NCBI GenBank assembly: GCA_025355995.1
Contig: JANXYQ010000067.1
Location: forward strand, 1-64,000
Length of the DNA stretch: 64,000 nt
Source of the DNA: Spirochaetaceae bacterium
GTDB lineage: Bacteria > Spirochaetota > Spirochaetia > Treponematales > Rectinemataceae
Reading direction: 5' to 3'
The stretch's first letter is position 1. Each line of letters begins with the position of its first letter. The notes beneath the pieces were generated by a model. It was given only the letters and a program-made list of their open reading frames with translations. It did not search any database and was not told where the DNA came from. The position numbers and the translations under genes are program-made. This document shows positions 41,807 to 50,899 of this stretch, piece after piece.

Positions 41807-43612
41807 TTAGATCGAGTACTGCACGAAGAACCTGAAGCGGCCTCCCACGAAGGCCTCGATGCCGCCGAGTTTGCCGTCGGCCTGCATGGGCCGCACCAGG
41901 GCTCCGTAGTACTCGGCTCCGAAGGCGAAGGGAGGGGGGACCCTCAGGCCGAGGCCGATCGCCCAATCGAGAAGGGAGGCATAGCTGGCATCGGTCAGCT
42001 CATCGAGGCGCTGGGCGACGGAGGCTTCGAGCAGGGCGATGTTGCCGAGGCGGAATTGCGCGTCGAGCCCGATATTGACGACGTTCCAGGTCTTGAAATC
42101 GGGCATAGAATAGGGCAGCTCATAGCTCAGGGAGATCAGCCAATCGGCGCGGCGGAATTTTTCCTCGGAGGCGGCGTGCTCGTACACGCCCCCCAGGCCG
42201 AGCTTGACGGCGCCTTTCTTCGGGAAGGACTCGGCGTCGACGTGCCTGAGCCAATCCCAGGTATAGCCCGCGAAGAAGAGGGACTTGCCGCCGAACCCGA
42301 GGTCGAAGGACTGGGTCAGGGCCAATTCGTCGCCGCTCGCGTCCGCCGGCTTGAGGTCGGTCGTCTCCAGCTTCGCCTGGCTTCGCACCCAGACGCCGCC
42401 CGAGCCCATCGGGAAGGCGCCCTCGAGGCCGAGCGAGGCGTCGAGGGGCGCGGACGATATGCCGCCCTCGCCCGCGGCGAGCTTGAACGGGAGATAGGCT
42501 CGCAGGGACAGGTATTCGCGGGGCACATGGAGGAAGGTCCAGCGAAGGGCCCTGGCGCGGGCGGCGCGCCGGGCAGCGGGGTCTCGGATCTCCCTGTCCA
42601 CCGAGCGGTAGGCCGAGGCCAGGGACGCGTCGGCCGTGGCGAGTCGGCGCTTCGCGAAATCCAGCTTATCGCTCGCGAAGGTCGGACCCTTCGCGGCGTA
42701 GCCGGCCGTATCCTTGGGAAGGGAGGCGATCGCCCGCTGGAGGGCCGCCGCGGAGTCGGAGAGCTTCCGCCGCTGGAGCGATATGCGGTCGCGCAGGGGC
42801 GAGAGCCGCTCCTCGCCGTAGGCCGAGAGGTCGCTCAGTACGGGCTTCGCCTCGTCGAGGAGGCCTTGAGCCTCTTCGGCGGCGGCGAGGGCGGCTTCGG
42901 CGACGTCGCCGGCCGCGGCGCTCGAGGCGTCGGCGGCCAGGGCGTCCTCGGCCTTCTTCACTCGCTCGATGCCGGCCTGGGAGTCGGCGAGGATCGAAGC
43001 CAGGCCCTTCTTGAGCTCGGGGGCGGTGCGCTTGCCCTTTGAGGAGAAAACGCTGGGGTCTTCCACCGGATCGATGAGCTGGAGGGCCGAGCGGCAGGCG
43101 TCCACCGCCATGCCGTATTGCCCGAGCGCGGCGCCGAGATCCGCCTCCGCCTCGGCGGCGGATGCGCTGGCCCTGCGCGCCTGGGCTTCGTCCGACGAGG
43201 CCTCGGCCTTGTCGAGGATGCCGAGGGCGGCCGCGAGGTAGGGTCCCCGCTCGACGATGCGGATGGACTCGTCGTCCACTTTTAGCTGGACGACCGCCTT
43301 GTATCCCGAGCCTTCTTTGCTCGAGTCGATGAGGACGAAATCGAGGCCGATCGGCGGCGAGGCGGCGAAGACCTCGGCGAAGAGGCCGTCCTTCCCGAGG
43401 CCGGAGAGGAGGCCGTGCAGGGCTGCCCCGCGCGCGCTCGCCTCGGCGGCCTGGGCGCTGTCGCCCTTGCCCGTCGCCGTCGAGACGTAGGCGGAGCCCT
43501 CGGCGCGGAAACCGTCGCGGGCCGCGGCTGGCGGATCGGCGGCGAAGGCGCCCGCGCAGGCCAGGAATGCGCAGAGGGCGAGGACGGAACCGCGGCGCCT
43601 ACCGGCCATCAT
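41807..43612 (-). CDS. exported protein: LPP20-like domain, coiled coil, C-terminal barrel; unknown function
   Basis: A 602-residue protein. A signal peptide (LALCAFLACAGAFA) is followed by an LPP20/SIMPL-like segment (EGSAYVSTATGKGDSAQAAEASARGAALHGLL, then VQLKVDDESIRIVERGPYLAAALG). Residues about 130-320 are Ala/Glu/Lys-rich helix, predicted coiled coil. The last 250 residues alternate like outer-membrane strands (LSLRAYLPFKLA, LGLEGAFPMGSGGVWVRSQAKLE, FFAGYTWDWL) and end in RFRFFVQYSI, a plausible barrel C-terminus. Start ATG 43612 overlaps the previous stop (ATGA). No family is recognised for the whole protein. Confidence 0.7.
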   Translation of the reverse strand: MMAGRRRGSVLALCAFLACAGAFAADPPAAARDGFRAEGSAYVSTATGKGDSAQAAEASARGAALHGLLSGLGKDGLFAEVFAASPPIGLDFVLIDSSKEGSGYKAVVQLKVDDESIRIVERGPYLAAALGILDKAEASSDEAQARRASASAAEAEADLGAALGQYGMAVDACRSALQLIDPVEDPSVFSSKGKRTAPELKKGLASILADSQAGIERVKKAEDALAADASSAAAGDVAEAALAAAEEAQGLLDEAKPVLSDLSAYGEERLSPLRDRISLQRRKLSDSAAALQRAIASLPKDTAGYAAKGPTFASDKLDFAKRRLATADASLASAYRSVDREIRDPAARRAARARALRWTFLHVPREYLSLRAYLPFKLAAGEGGISSAPLDASLGLEGAFPMGSGGVWVRSQAKLETTDLKPADASGDELALTQSFDLGFGGKSLFFAGYTWDWLRHVDAESFPKKGAVKLGLGGVYEHAASEEKFRRADWLISLSYELPYSMPDFKTWNVVNIGLDAQFRLGNIALLEASVAQRLDELTDASYASLLDWAIGLGLRVPPPFAFGAEYYGALVRPMQADGKLGGIEAFVGGRFRFFVQYSI

Positions 43613-44439
43613 GCCCCCTCGGCGGCGTAGAGCCAGCGGCCGGCATCGTCGATCAGCCGGGAGAGTATGACGATATGCACTTCGCTTTTGGCGCGATCGA
43701 CTTCCTTGCTCCACCTTGAGCTGGGGTAGCGCTTGCGCAGGCGCCCGCGCGCGGCCTCGGCCTTGGCGGCGAGGGCGGATTTCTCCGCCTCGTCCTTGGC
43801 GGAGGCGGCGCCCACCGAGCCGAGGAGATAGGCGGCGAGCAAGCGGAGCACGGGATCTCGGGCGCTCGCGCCCTCCTCGAGGAAGGGCAGGGCTTCGGCC
43901 GGCCGCTTCTGGAGGACGAGGCTGAAGCCGTAGTCGAAGCGGAGCCAGGGCCTCGAGTCGACGTCCTTGGAATCGAGGTAGGAGGCGAAGAAGGCTTCGG
44001 CCTCCTCGCTCTTGTTGCGCAGGAGCCGCGTGACCCCGAAAAGCAGGGCGTTCTTGCGCAGGAGACCGGGCTTCTTCGACGAAAGCTCCTTTTCGAGGCG
44101 CTCGATTCCCTCGATATCGGACTGGAGAAGGTAGGCGTTGACCAGGAGCCGGACCCGCGCGGAGCCGAATCGTCCCTTGGGGAACATGAGGCTCACCAGA
44201 TGGGCGGAGAGCTCGCCCCATGCTTCGCGCTCGACGAGGACGAAGGTTTTACTGTTCAGGAGGAAAAACGCGTTTAGGCCGCCTAATAACGCCAGGAATA
44301 GGACGGCGAGGTACCAGTTATCCTTCCAGAAGGCGGCGGAACTGCCGGCGCCGAGGAGAATTATCGGCAGGAGGAAGACAAAAAGGAAGGAAGTGAGTAT
44401 AACGACGTTGAAAAGTATGAAAATAGTTCTAAATTTCAT
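43609..44439 (-). CDS. membrane-anchored TPR-like protein, unknown function
   Basis: A 276-residue protein with two N-terminal hydrophobic helices (about 5-32 and 42-62) and a helical region built of TPR-like pairs (LVNAYLLQSDIEGIERLEKEL, FFASYLDSKDVDSRPWLRFDYGFSLVLQKRPAEALPFLEEGA). No enzyme motif is visible. It is the first gene of the minus-strand cluster leading to the barrel protein, LysM protein and sigma factor, and overlaps the next start by 4 bases, so a scaffold role for that envelope system is plausible. Confidence 0.7.
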   Translation of the reverse strand: MKFRTIFILFNVVILTSFLFVFLLPIILLGAGSSAAFWKDNWYLAVLFLALLGGLNAFFLLNSKTFVLVEREAWGELSAHLVSLMFPKGRFGSARVRLLVNAYLLQSDIEGIERLEKELSSKKPGLLRKNALLFGVTRLLRNKSEEAEAFFASYLDSKDVDSRPWLRFDYGFSLVLQKRPAEALPFLEEGASARDPVLRLLAAYLLGSVGAASAKDEAEKSALAAKAEAARGRLRKRYPSSRWSKEVDRAKSEVHIVILSRLIDDAGRWLYAAEGA

Positions 44440-44545
44440 CCAACGCCGCTCCTATAATAGAAGGGACGCGAGATCGAGAAGCCAGGCCCCGCGGCACCCT
44501 CGATTTAGCTTAGCGTTGGGGTTATGCGGGGTCAATGGGTAGGCT

Positions 44546-45703
44546 ATGAACAGTATCGCTCTAAAAGACTTGAAGCCGAAGCTTTTCTTCTCCAAGCCCC
44601 TCTTCCTCGACGAAGGCTTCGTGCTCCTGGCGCCCGAGACGCCGGTCGACGAGGGCCTGATCAAGCGCCTGACCCAGTGGGAATTCCGCGAGACGAGGAC
44701 ACTCGGGCTCCCGCTCGAGGAGGCCGCCGCCGAGGATGCGCCCGCGAACCCGGGAGAGGACGCCGCAGCCCAGACCATGCTGCCCGACGGGGCGGGCGAC
44801 AAGGAGCGCGTCGAGCGCATCCTGACCTTCTACAACGACTTCGCCGCCTATATGGAATCCCTCTATACCCGCTTCGTCACCAAGACCGAGCTGGACTACA
44901 AAGAGCTCAGCGAGCGGATGAAGGGCCTCTGCCAGGTCATCGCCGAGAACAAGCGCTTCCTGCTGCGCGCCCAGTCCATCGCCCCGCAGCACAAGAACTA
45001 CCTCGTCTCCCACGCGGTCCGGACCTCGGTGTACTCCATAGTGATCGGGACCGCGATAAAGCTGCCCATCTTCAAGCTCATCGAGCTCGGCACCGCCGCC
45101 GCCCTCCACGAGATAGGCATGGTTAGGCTGCCCCCGCAGCTCTACATGGCCGGCCGCCTCCTCTCGCCCCAGGAAAAGAAATCCATCACCGCCCATCCGG
45201 TGCTCGGCTACAACCTCCTCAAGGAGAGGCTCGTGCCCCTGTCGGTCTGCCTCGCCGCCCTCGAGCACCATGAGCGCATGAACGGCTCGGGCTACCCCCG
45301 GTCCCTCACCGGGGAGAAGATCTCCCTGTACTCGAAGATCATCATGGTAGCCTGCTCCTTCGACGCCGTGACCGCGAACCGCCCGTTTAAAGAGGCCAAG
45401 GACGGCTACTCCGGCATGGTCGACATCATCAAGAACGAGGGGAAGCAGTACGACGACCTCGTCATCCGGGCCCTCGTCTACAGCTTCTCGATCTATCCCA
45501 TCGGGACTCACGTGATGCTTACGAACGGCAAGAGCGCCGTGGTCGTCGACGTGAACCCGGACAACCCCCGCTACCCCGTCGTGCAGATCCTGGGCTCGCG
45601 CAGCCCCGACGGCAAGGACCTCCTCCTGCGCACGAGCGAGGCGAGCGTGCGCGTGCAGAGGCCCCTTAGCCGCGAGGAGACCGAGGCCTCCTCGAAGGGC
45701 TGA
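44546..45703 (+). CDS. HD-GYP domain protein with altered metal ligands
   Basis: A 385-residue cytoplasmic protein. The N-terminal 130 residues (IALKDLKPKLFFSKPLFLDEGFVLL...) are the domain often found ahead of HD-GYP in spirochaetes. The HD-GYP domain spans about 150-330: SHAVRTS, ALHEIGMVRLP, ITAHPVLGYNLL, EHHERMNGSGYP and VACSFDAVTANRPF. HD-GYP enzymes hydrolyse cyclic di-GMP, but here the HD pair is HE and the Asp of the usual VAD-x-FDA is Cys, so activity may be reduced or lost. GYP and the other His residues are present. A short C-terminal beta domain follows (HVMLTNGKSAVVVDVNPDNPRYPVVQIL). It is divergent from the TPR protein gene. Confidence 0.88.
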   Translation: MNSIALKDLKPKLFFSKPLFLDEGFVLLAPETPVDEGLIKRLTQWEFRETRTLGLPLEEAAAEDAPANPGEDAAAQTMLPDGAGDKERVERILTFYNDFAAYMESLYTRFVTKTELDYKELSERMKGLCQVIAENKRFLLRAQSIAPQHKNYLVSHAVRTSVYSIVIGTAIKLPIFKLIELGTAAALHEIGMVRLPPQLYMAGRLLSPQEKKSITAHPVLGYNLLKERLVPLSVCLAALEHHERMNGSGYPRSLTGEKISLYSKIIMVACSFDAVTANRPFKEAKDGYSGMVDIIKNEGKQYDDLVIRALVYSFSIYPIGTHVMLTNGKSAVVVDVNPDNPRYPVVQILGSRSPDGKDLLLRTSEASVRVQRPLSREETEASSKG

Positions 45704-45807
45704 CGCTTCGCTAGGCCTTCGGCTGACGCTTCCGCCCACCGCCCTCTTCCTCCGCAGCCGCGATTCTGGTTAGAATCCCCCCGTACCACCACCTCAAGGA
45801 GCTAACG

Positions 45808-47481
45808 ATGGACTTTTCGCCCCTCCAGAGCGCGCGTTTCGCCTATGCGCCCAAGCTGCCCGCGATCCTTCGCGGAAGCATTGATAAAGTGACGGCGGTC
45901 AAGGGATCGGCGGCCGAGCCCGAGGAGGACAGGGACCGCCTCAGGTCGACCTTTCCCCGCACCTACGGCCTCCCTGCCGTGACCCTGTCGGCGGGTGACA
46001 ATCCCGGCATCCGCAAGGCCATGAAGATCGGCGTCATCCTGTCGGGAGGCCCCGCTCCAGGCGGCCACAACGTGATAGCCGGCATCTTCGACGGCCTCAA
46101 ATCCGCCAATCCCGCCTCTACCCTCTACGGCTTCCGCGGGGGCCCGGGGGGCCTGGTCGATGACAAGTTCATGGACATAGACGCCTCCCTCGTCGACCGT
46201 TACCGCAACACCGGAGGCTTCGACCTCATCGGCTCGGGGCGCACGAAGATCGAGACGCCGGAGCAGTTCGAGGCCGCCCTCGAGACGGCCAAGCGCCGCA
46301 AGCTCGACGCGGTGGTAGTGGTCGGCGGCGACGATTCGAACACGAACGCGGCGCTCCTCGCCGAGTTCTTCGCGGCCAAGGGAGCGCCCATCGCGGTGGT
46401 CGGCGTGCCCAAGACCATCGACGGCGACCTCAAGAACGAGGCCATCGAGACCTCCTTCGGCTTCGACACCGCCACCAAGGTCTATTCCGAGCTGATCGGC
46501 AACATCGCCCGCGACGCGGCGTCGAGCCGCAAGTACTGGCACTTCATCAAGCTCATGGGCCGCTCGGCGTCGCACATCGCGCTCGAGTGCGCCTTCCAGA
46601 CCCGCCCCAACGTCTGCCTGATATCCGAGGAGATCGAGGCCCAGAAGATGAGCCTCGGCCAGGTGATCGACCAGGTGGTGAGGTCCGTGGTCATCCGCGC
46701 AGAGAAGGGCGAGAACTTCGGCGTCGTGCTCATCCCCGAGGGCCTGATCGAATTCGTGCCCGAGGTCAAGTTCCTCATCGGCGAGATCAACGACATCCTC
46801 TCCGCCAAGGAGCACGAGTTCAAGGCGCTCTCCAGCTTCGTCGACCACAAGGCCTTCATCCTCGAGCGCTTGACCGAGCCCTCGGCCGCCCTCTTCGAGA
46901 GCCTGCCCCAGGGCATCCAGGAGCAGCTGCTCTGGGACCGCGACCCCCACGGCAACGTCCAGGTCTCGCGCATCGAGACCGAGAAGCTGGTAGTCGAGAT
47001 GACGAAGCTCCGGCTCAAGGACCTCGGCCTGGCCGGCGCCTACCGCGGCAAATTCGATTACCAGACCCACTTCTTCGGCTACGAGGGCAGGTGCGGCTTC
47101 CCCTCCAACTTCGACGCCGACTACTGCTACTCTCTGGGCTATACGGCCTTCGCCCTCGCCGCATCGGGACTGACCGGCTACCTCTCCTCGGTGCGCAACC
47201 TGACCGCCCCCGCGGAGGCCTGGATAGCCGGTGGAGTGCCCCTGGTCTCCATGATGAACATGGAGAGGCGCCACGGATCGGACAAGCCGGTCATCAAGAA
47301 GGCCCTCGTCGAGCTGGACGGGGCGCCCTTCAAGGAATTCGCCTCCATGCGGGCGTCCTGGGCCGAGAGCTCCGACTACAGGCTGCCGGGCGGCATCCAA
47401 TACTTCGGTCCGCCCGAGCTGACCGATAAGCCCACGGCGACCCTGCTGCTCGAGCGCGCCGCGGCTAGAAAGCAAGGATAA
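45808..47481 (+). CDS. pfp: diphosphate-fructose-6-phosphate 1-phosphotransferase (long form)
   Basis: A 557-residue PPi-dependent phosphofructokinase that reversibly makes fructose 1,6-bisphosphate using pyrophosphate. The long form (PFP beta type, as in Borrelia and plants) is indicated by length and by [37 protein letters not shown] (Asp in GGDD is diagnostic of PPi use), [10 protein letters not shown] with the Lys that contacts PPi, and [18 protein letters not shown] 45808 has AAGGAG upstream; a TAGAAT lies at 45771-45776 as a possible -10. It points to PPi-based glycolysis, as in many anaerobic spirochaetes. Confidence 0.95.
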   Translation: MDFSPLQSARFAYAPKLPAILRGSIDKVTAVKGSAAEPEEDRDRLRSTFPRTYGLPAVTLSAGDNPGIRKAMKIGVILSGGPAPGGHNVIAGIFDGLKSANPASTLYGFRGGPGGLVDDKFMDIDASLVDRYRNTGGFDLIGSGRTKIETPEQFEAALETAKRRKLDAVVVVGGDDSNTNAALLAEFFAAKGAPIAVVGVPKTIDGDLKNEAIETSFGFDTATKVYSELIGNIARDAASSRKYWHFIKLMGRSASHIALECAFQTRPNVCLISEEIEAQKMSLGQVIDQVVRSVVIRAEKGENFGVVLIPEGLIEFVPEVKFLIGEINDILSAKEHEFKALSSFVDHKAFILERLTEPSAALFESLPQGIQEQLLWDRDPHGNVQVSRIETEKLVVEMTKLRLKDLGLAGAYRGKFDYQTHFFGYEGRCGFPSNFDADYCYSLGYTAFALAASGLTGYLSSVRNLTAPAEAWIAGGVPLVSMMNMERRHGSDKPVIKKALVELDGAPFKEFASMRASWAESSDYRLPGGIQYFGPPELTDKPTATLLLERAAARKQG

Positions 47482-47496
47482 GGTTTGGCAGCCAGC

Positions 47497-50115
47497 ATGC
47501 TCGAGGGCCTCAGGCGCCTCTTCGGACGGGGCAGGGCGGCGCCCGAGCCGGGCTCCCTGGTCGAGGAGCTTTGGATCGCCGAGCTCGCCCGGGCCGAGGA
47601 GGGGCGCTTCCTTGAGATGGACGAGCCGGGCTACTCGGCCCGCTACCTGCCGCCCTCCGAGAAGGAGGGCGGGCAGGGCATCGAGCTTTCCCTGAAGCGC
47701 CACGACTTTTTCGCCTGGACCGAGGCGCCGCTGTACCGCCAAGCGGATTTCGTCCTTGAGGGCGAATTCTCCTTACCGCCGGAGAGCCCCTACTCGGCCT
47801 GCGGCTTCCTGTTCCGCTATCAGGACGAGGGCAACTTCTACGCCGTCCTGGTCTCCAACAGGGGCTTTTTCCGCCTCGACGTCGTCTTCAACGGCTCGCC
47901 CCGGGCCCTCGTGGCGTGGACGGAGCTGCCCGGGCGCTCCGCCCCTGCCGACTCGCTTTCGCTCCGCGTGATCGCGCGCGGCGAGCGATTCACCCTAGTG
48001 ATCGACGACGAGTGGGCGGCCGAGGCCGCCGACGAGAGCTTCGACAGGGGACACATCGCCTTCGCCGCCCAGAACTACGGGCCCGAGGGCGGACCCTCGC
48101 CGGCTCGCTTCGTCCTGCGCTCCTGCATGGTCGACTCGAGGCCCGTCGAGCTGGAAACCTGGTACTATCGCTGGAACTACCTGATAGCGCCCGACCCGGC
48201 GGCCAGGCGACGCCTCGCCCAGACCCTTTTCGCCATGGGCGAGAGCCTCGCCGCCTCCGTGCAGCTTCGCAAGATCGAGAAGCGCAGGCCCCTGGACGCC
48301 GACGAGCAATTCTTGAAGGCCGAGGCCGCGCTGCGGCTGGGCCTCGAGGAGGACGCCGACGCCGCCCTCGACGCCTGCCTGGCCCTCGACCCGGGCAGGA
48401 ACGACGCGGCCGAGGAGAAGGCCAACCTCCTCTACCTGCGCGGCCGATACCTTGAGCTTCGCGATTGCCTGGCCGCCCTCCTCCCCCGGCGGCGCGACAA
48501 CGCGCGCCTGCTCTGCCTCTCCGGGCACGCCCTCTTCGGCCTCGGGGACTACGCGGGGGCCGCCGCGGAGTACCGCGCCGCCGCCGACCTCGCCCTCGGC
48601 TCCGGAGGCGGGTCCGCCGATGGACCCGGGGAACCCGCGGCCGGAGCGGCCCTCTTCCGGATGAACGAGGCGAGGGCCTGGGATCAGGCCCGCAGGAAGC
48701 CGGAGGCCGCCGAAGCCTACCTCGCCGCCGCCAGGCTCTTCTCGGCCCAGGAAGCCGACGACGATCTCGCCCTCGCCCTGCACCGCCTCGGCGCGCTCAA
48801 GGCGAAGGGCGCGGAGGTCAAGGAAATCAAGGCCAAAGCCCTCTACAGGGCGGGGAAGAAGGAAGCGGCGGCCAAGCTCCTCGCGGAGCTCGTCGAGGAC
48901 GGCAGCTCCGACTCGGGGACGCACTACACCCTCGGCCTCATCCTTGCCGAGCGGGGCCAGGGCGAAGGCGCGCTCGAGCGCTTCGAGGCCGCGGCGCGCC
49001 TCGAGCCGGGCTACCCGCTCTATGCCTTCCGCTACGCCGAGCGGCTCTTCCTCCTCGGCAGGGATGCCGGCGCGGCAATCCAGCGGGCCCTGGAGCTCTA
49101 CGGGAAGGCCCCGTCGGCCGACGGCCCGCCGAGAGGCCCCGAGAGAGGCTGGGCCCTCAATCTGGCCGGCCAGGAAGCCCTCGCCCGCGGGGACCTCGCC
49201 CTGGCGCGAGGCTACCTCGAGGCCGCGCGGCAGTCCCTGCCGGGAGCCCAGGAGCCGGCCATAAACCTCGCCGACCTCGAATCCCGCGAGGGCCGGATCG
49301 AGGAGGCCCTCGCCGCCCTGGCGCCCTTCCCCGAGAGCGCCGCCTGCCGCAACCAGGCGGGCAACGCCTATGCGCGCGCCGCGGGAACGGCCAAGGACTC
49401 GCTCGAAGTCGAACAGGCCGAGGCGCTGCTGGAATCGGCGGCCCGGGAATATCTTCGGGCGGCCGCCCTCGATCCCTCCTCGCCCGAGTACCAGACCAAT
49501 CTGGCCGCAGCCTACATCGAGCTCGAGCGCTATTCCGACGCCGAGGAGCGGCTTCGAAAGGCTCTCGACCTAGGGGGCGGGAGCCGGACCCTCCTGATCA
49601 CCGGCAATCTCGCCTCGGTCTACGGCGATCTCCCTCGAGCCGAGGCGGCCTACCGCCTCGGGCTCGAGTCCGCGCGCGAGGACCCGAGCCTGCTCGCCGC
49701 GCTCGGCCGCTGCTACCTGGCCCTCAGGAACGTCCCCAAGGCCGAGGCGATCGCGCTCCGCCTCGACGCGGCCTCCCCGGAGCGGGCCGCCCGGCTTCGC
49801 TCCGAGATCCAGGAAGCCACTACCGAGCCCCTTGCCTGCTCCGCCTGCGGGCGGAAGTGGCGCGTTCCCCGCGACCTGCCCGCTCAAAGCGCCGGCGCGA
49901 TCAGGGCCATGCCTCCCGACGAGTCGCCCGCGGGCTCTTGTCCCCGCTGCGGCAAGGTGTTCTGCATAGCCTGCCGCAAGGCCGAGCTCGCAGACAGCCG
50001 CTTCACCTGCCCCGACTGCGGCGAGGCGCTCAAGCTCTCGGACAATAGGCTGATTTACCTGGTCCGCGAGCACGTGCGCCGCGCGGCGACCGGGGGAAGG
50101 TTCATCCCGGAGTAG
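47497..50115 (+). CDS. large TPR protein with N-terminal lectin-like domain and C-terminal zinc ribbon
   Basis: An 872-residue protein without a signal peptide. Residues about 25-230 have a concanavalin/jelly-roll character (FVLEGEFSLPPESPYSACGFLFRYQDEGNFYAVLV, RGHIAFAAQNYG), like the DUF1080/LamG fold. From 240 to 770 there are about a dozen TPR units. The last 90 residues hold CSACGRKW, CPRCGKVFCIACRK and FTCPDCGE: seven or eight Cys arranged as a double zinc ribbon. It may be a scaffold that binds several partners. ATG 47497 is used; TTG 47485, nearer the AAGGATAAGG site, would add four residues. It begins 15 bases after pfp and may be co-transcribed. Confidence 0.8.
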   Translation: MLEGLRRLFGRGRAAPEPGSLVEELWIAELARAEEGRFLEMDEPGYSARYLPPSEKEGGQGIELSLKRHDFFAWTEAPLYRQADFVLEGEFSLPPESPYSACGFLFRYQDEGNFYAVLVSNRGFFRLDVVFNGSPRALVAWTELPGRSAPADSLSLRVIARGERFTLVIDDEWAAEAADESFDRGHIAFAAQNYGPEGGPSPARFVLRSCMVDSRPVELETWYYRWNYLIAPDPAARRRLAQTLFAMGESLAASVQLRKIEKRRPLDADEQFLKAEAALRLGLEEDADAALDACLALDPGRNDAAEEKANLLYLRGRYLELRDCLAALLPRRRDNARLLCLSGHALFGLGDYAGAAAEYRAAADLALGSGGGSADGPGEPAAGAALFRMNEARAWDQARRKPEAAEAYLAAARLFSAQEADDDLALALHRLGALKAKGAEVKEIKAKALYRAGKKEAAAKLLAELVEDGSSDSGTHYTLGLILAERGQGEGALERFEAAARLEPGYPLYAFRYAERLFLLGRDAGAAIQRALELYGKAPSADGPPRGPERGWALNLAGQEALARGDLALARGYLEAARQSLPGAQEPAINLADLESREGRIEEALAALAPFPESAACRNQAGNAYARAAGTAKDSLEVEQAEALLESAAREYLRAAALDPSSPEYQTNLAAAYIELERYSDAEERLRKALDLGGGSRTLLITGNLASVYGDLPRAEAAYRLGLESAREDPSLLAALGRCYLALRNVPKAEAIALRLDAASPERAARLRSEIQEATTEPLACSACGRKWRVPRDLPAQSAGAIRAMPPDESPAGSCPRCGKVFCIACRKAELADSRFTCPDCGEALKLSDNRLIYLVREHVRRAATGGRFIPE

Positions 50116-50123
50116 CGGCGGGA

Positions 50124-50152
50124 TTGTTTTTTTCCGATGGAGGCGCTACAAT
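50124..50152 (+). promoter_or_regulatory. promoter of the lolA-rodZ-rimO cluster
   Basis: TTGTTT (50124-50129), 17 bases, TACAAT (50147-50152). The predicted start is near 50159, leaving a 35-base leader with AGGAAG before the GTG at 50194. Confidence 0.65.
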
Positions 50153-50193
50153 TCCCTCGAATTTAGCCAACCCTCTGAAATAGGAAGAGCCTC

Positions 50194-50880
50194 GTGAAAT
50201 ACCTTCCCATGTTCGTCCTCCTCGCGGCCTCCTCCATGATGGCGGCGCCCGCGGCGGCCCAGGAAATAGTCACGGCGGCGCAGTACTTCGGCCAAGTCGC
50301 GGATCGCTACGCCCAGGTCACGGACTACGAGGGCAAGATCGCGATATCGACCGGCAAGGAGGTCATGAAGGGCGACATCTACTTCAAGGCTCCTTCCCTC
50401 CTCCGCATCGATTTCACCAGCCCCCCGGACCAGGTCATCGCCTTCGACGGGCAGACCCTCACCGTGTATATACCGAGCTACAACGCCATCCTCTCGCAGT
50501 CCGCGGCCGACAAGCCCGGCGCGGGCGCGGCCACCCTGGCCACGCGGGAGGGCCTCAAGATGCTCAAGCGCAACTACTCGGTGGCCTTCGAGTCCAGTCC
50601 CGCGCCGGCCCCCCTGGAGGGCGCGCCGGGCGAGCAGGCCGTGCGCCTAGTGCTAGGGCGCACCTCCGCGGCCGAGGGCTTCAAGACGCTCAAGCTCTAC
50701 GTGGCTCCCGATACGAAGCTCATCCGGAGGATCGAGGGTTGGACGATCTCCGGGGACAAGCTTACCTTCGACCTGTCCGGAATCAAGACCAACGTGGGCA
50801 TCCCGGCGGCGCGATTCGTCTACGACTCGCCCGCCTCAGCCAACGTATACAATAATTTCCTGTTCAAATCCGACAACTGA
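50194..50880 (+). CDS. lolA: outer-membrane lipoprotein carrier protein LolA
   Basis: A 228-residue periplasmic chaperone with a cleavable signal peptide (PMFVLLAASSMMAAPAAAQE). The LolA core is visible: YFGQVADRYAQVTDYEGKIAIS, MKGDIYFKAPSLLRIDFTSPPDQVIAFDGQTLTVYIPSYN, and the C-terminal TFDLSGIKTNVGIPAARFVYDSPASANVYNNFLF. It carries lipoproteins from the LolCDE complex to the outer membrane, which fits the many lipoproteins in this window. The start is GTG 50194 with AGGAAG upstream. It leads a five-gene cluster. Confidence 0.92.
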   Translation: MKYLPMFVLLAASSMMAAPAAAQEIVTAAQYFGQVADRYAQVTDYEGKIAISTGKEVMKGDIYFKAPSLLRIDFTSPPDQVIAFDGQTLTVYIPSYNAILSQSAADKPGAGAATLATREGLKMLKRNYSVAFESSPAPAPLEGAPGEQAVRLVLGRTSAAEGFKTLKLYVAPDTKLIRRIEGWTISGDKLTFDLSGIKTNVGIPAARFVYDSPASANVYNNFLFKSDN

Positions 50881-50899
50881 CGGAAAGGAAAAAGGCGCA

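Noticed and set aside
45802-47742. 646-codon minus-strand frame opposite pfp
   Set aside because: Shadow of the phosphofructokinase gene; no motif.
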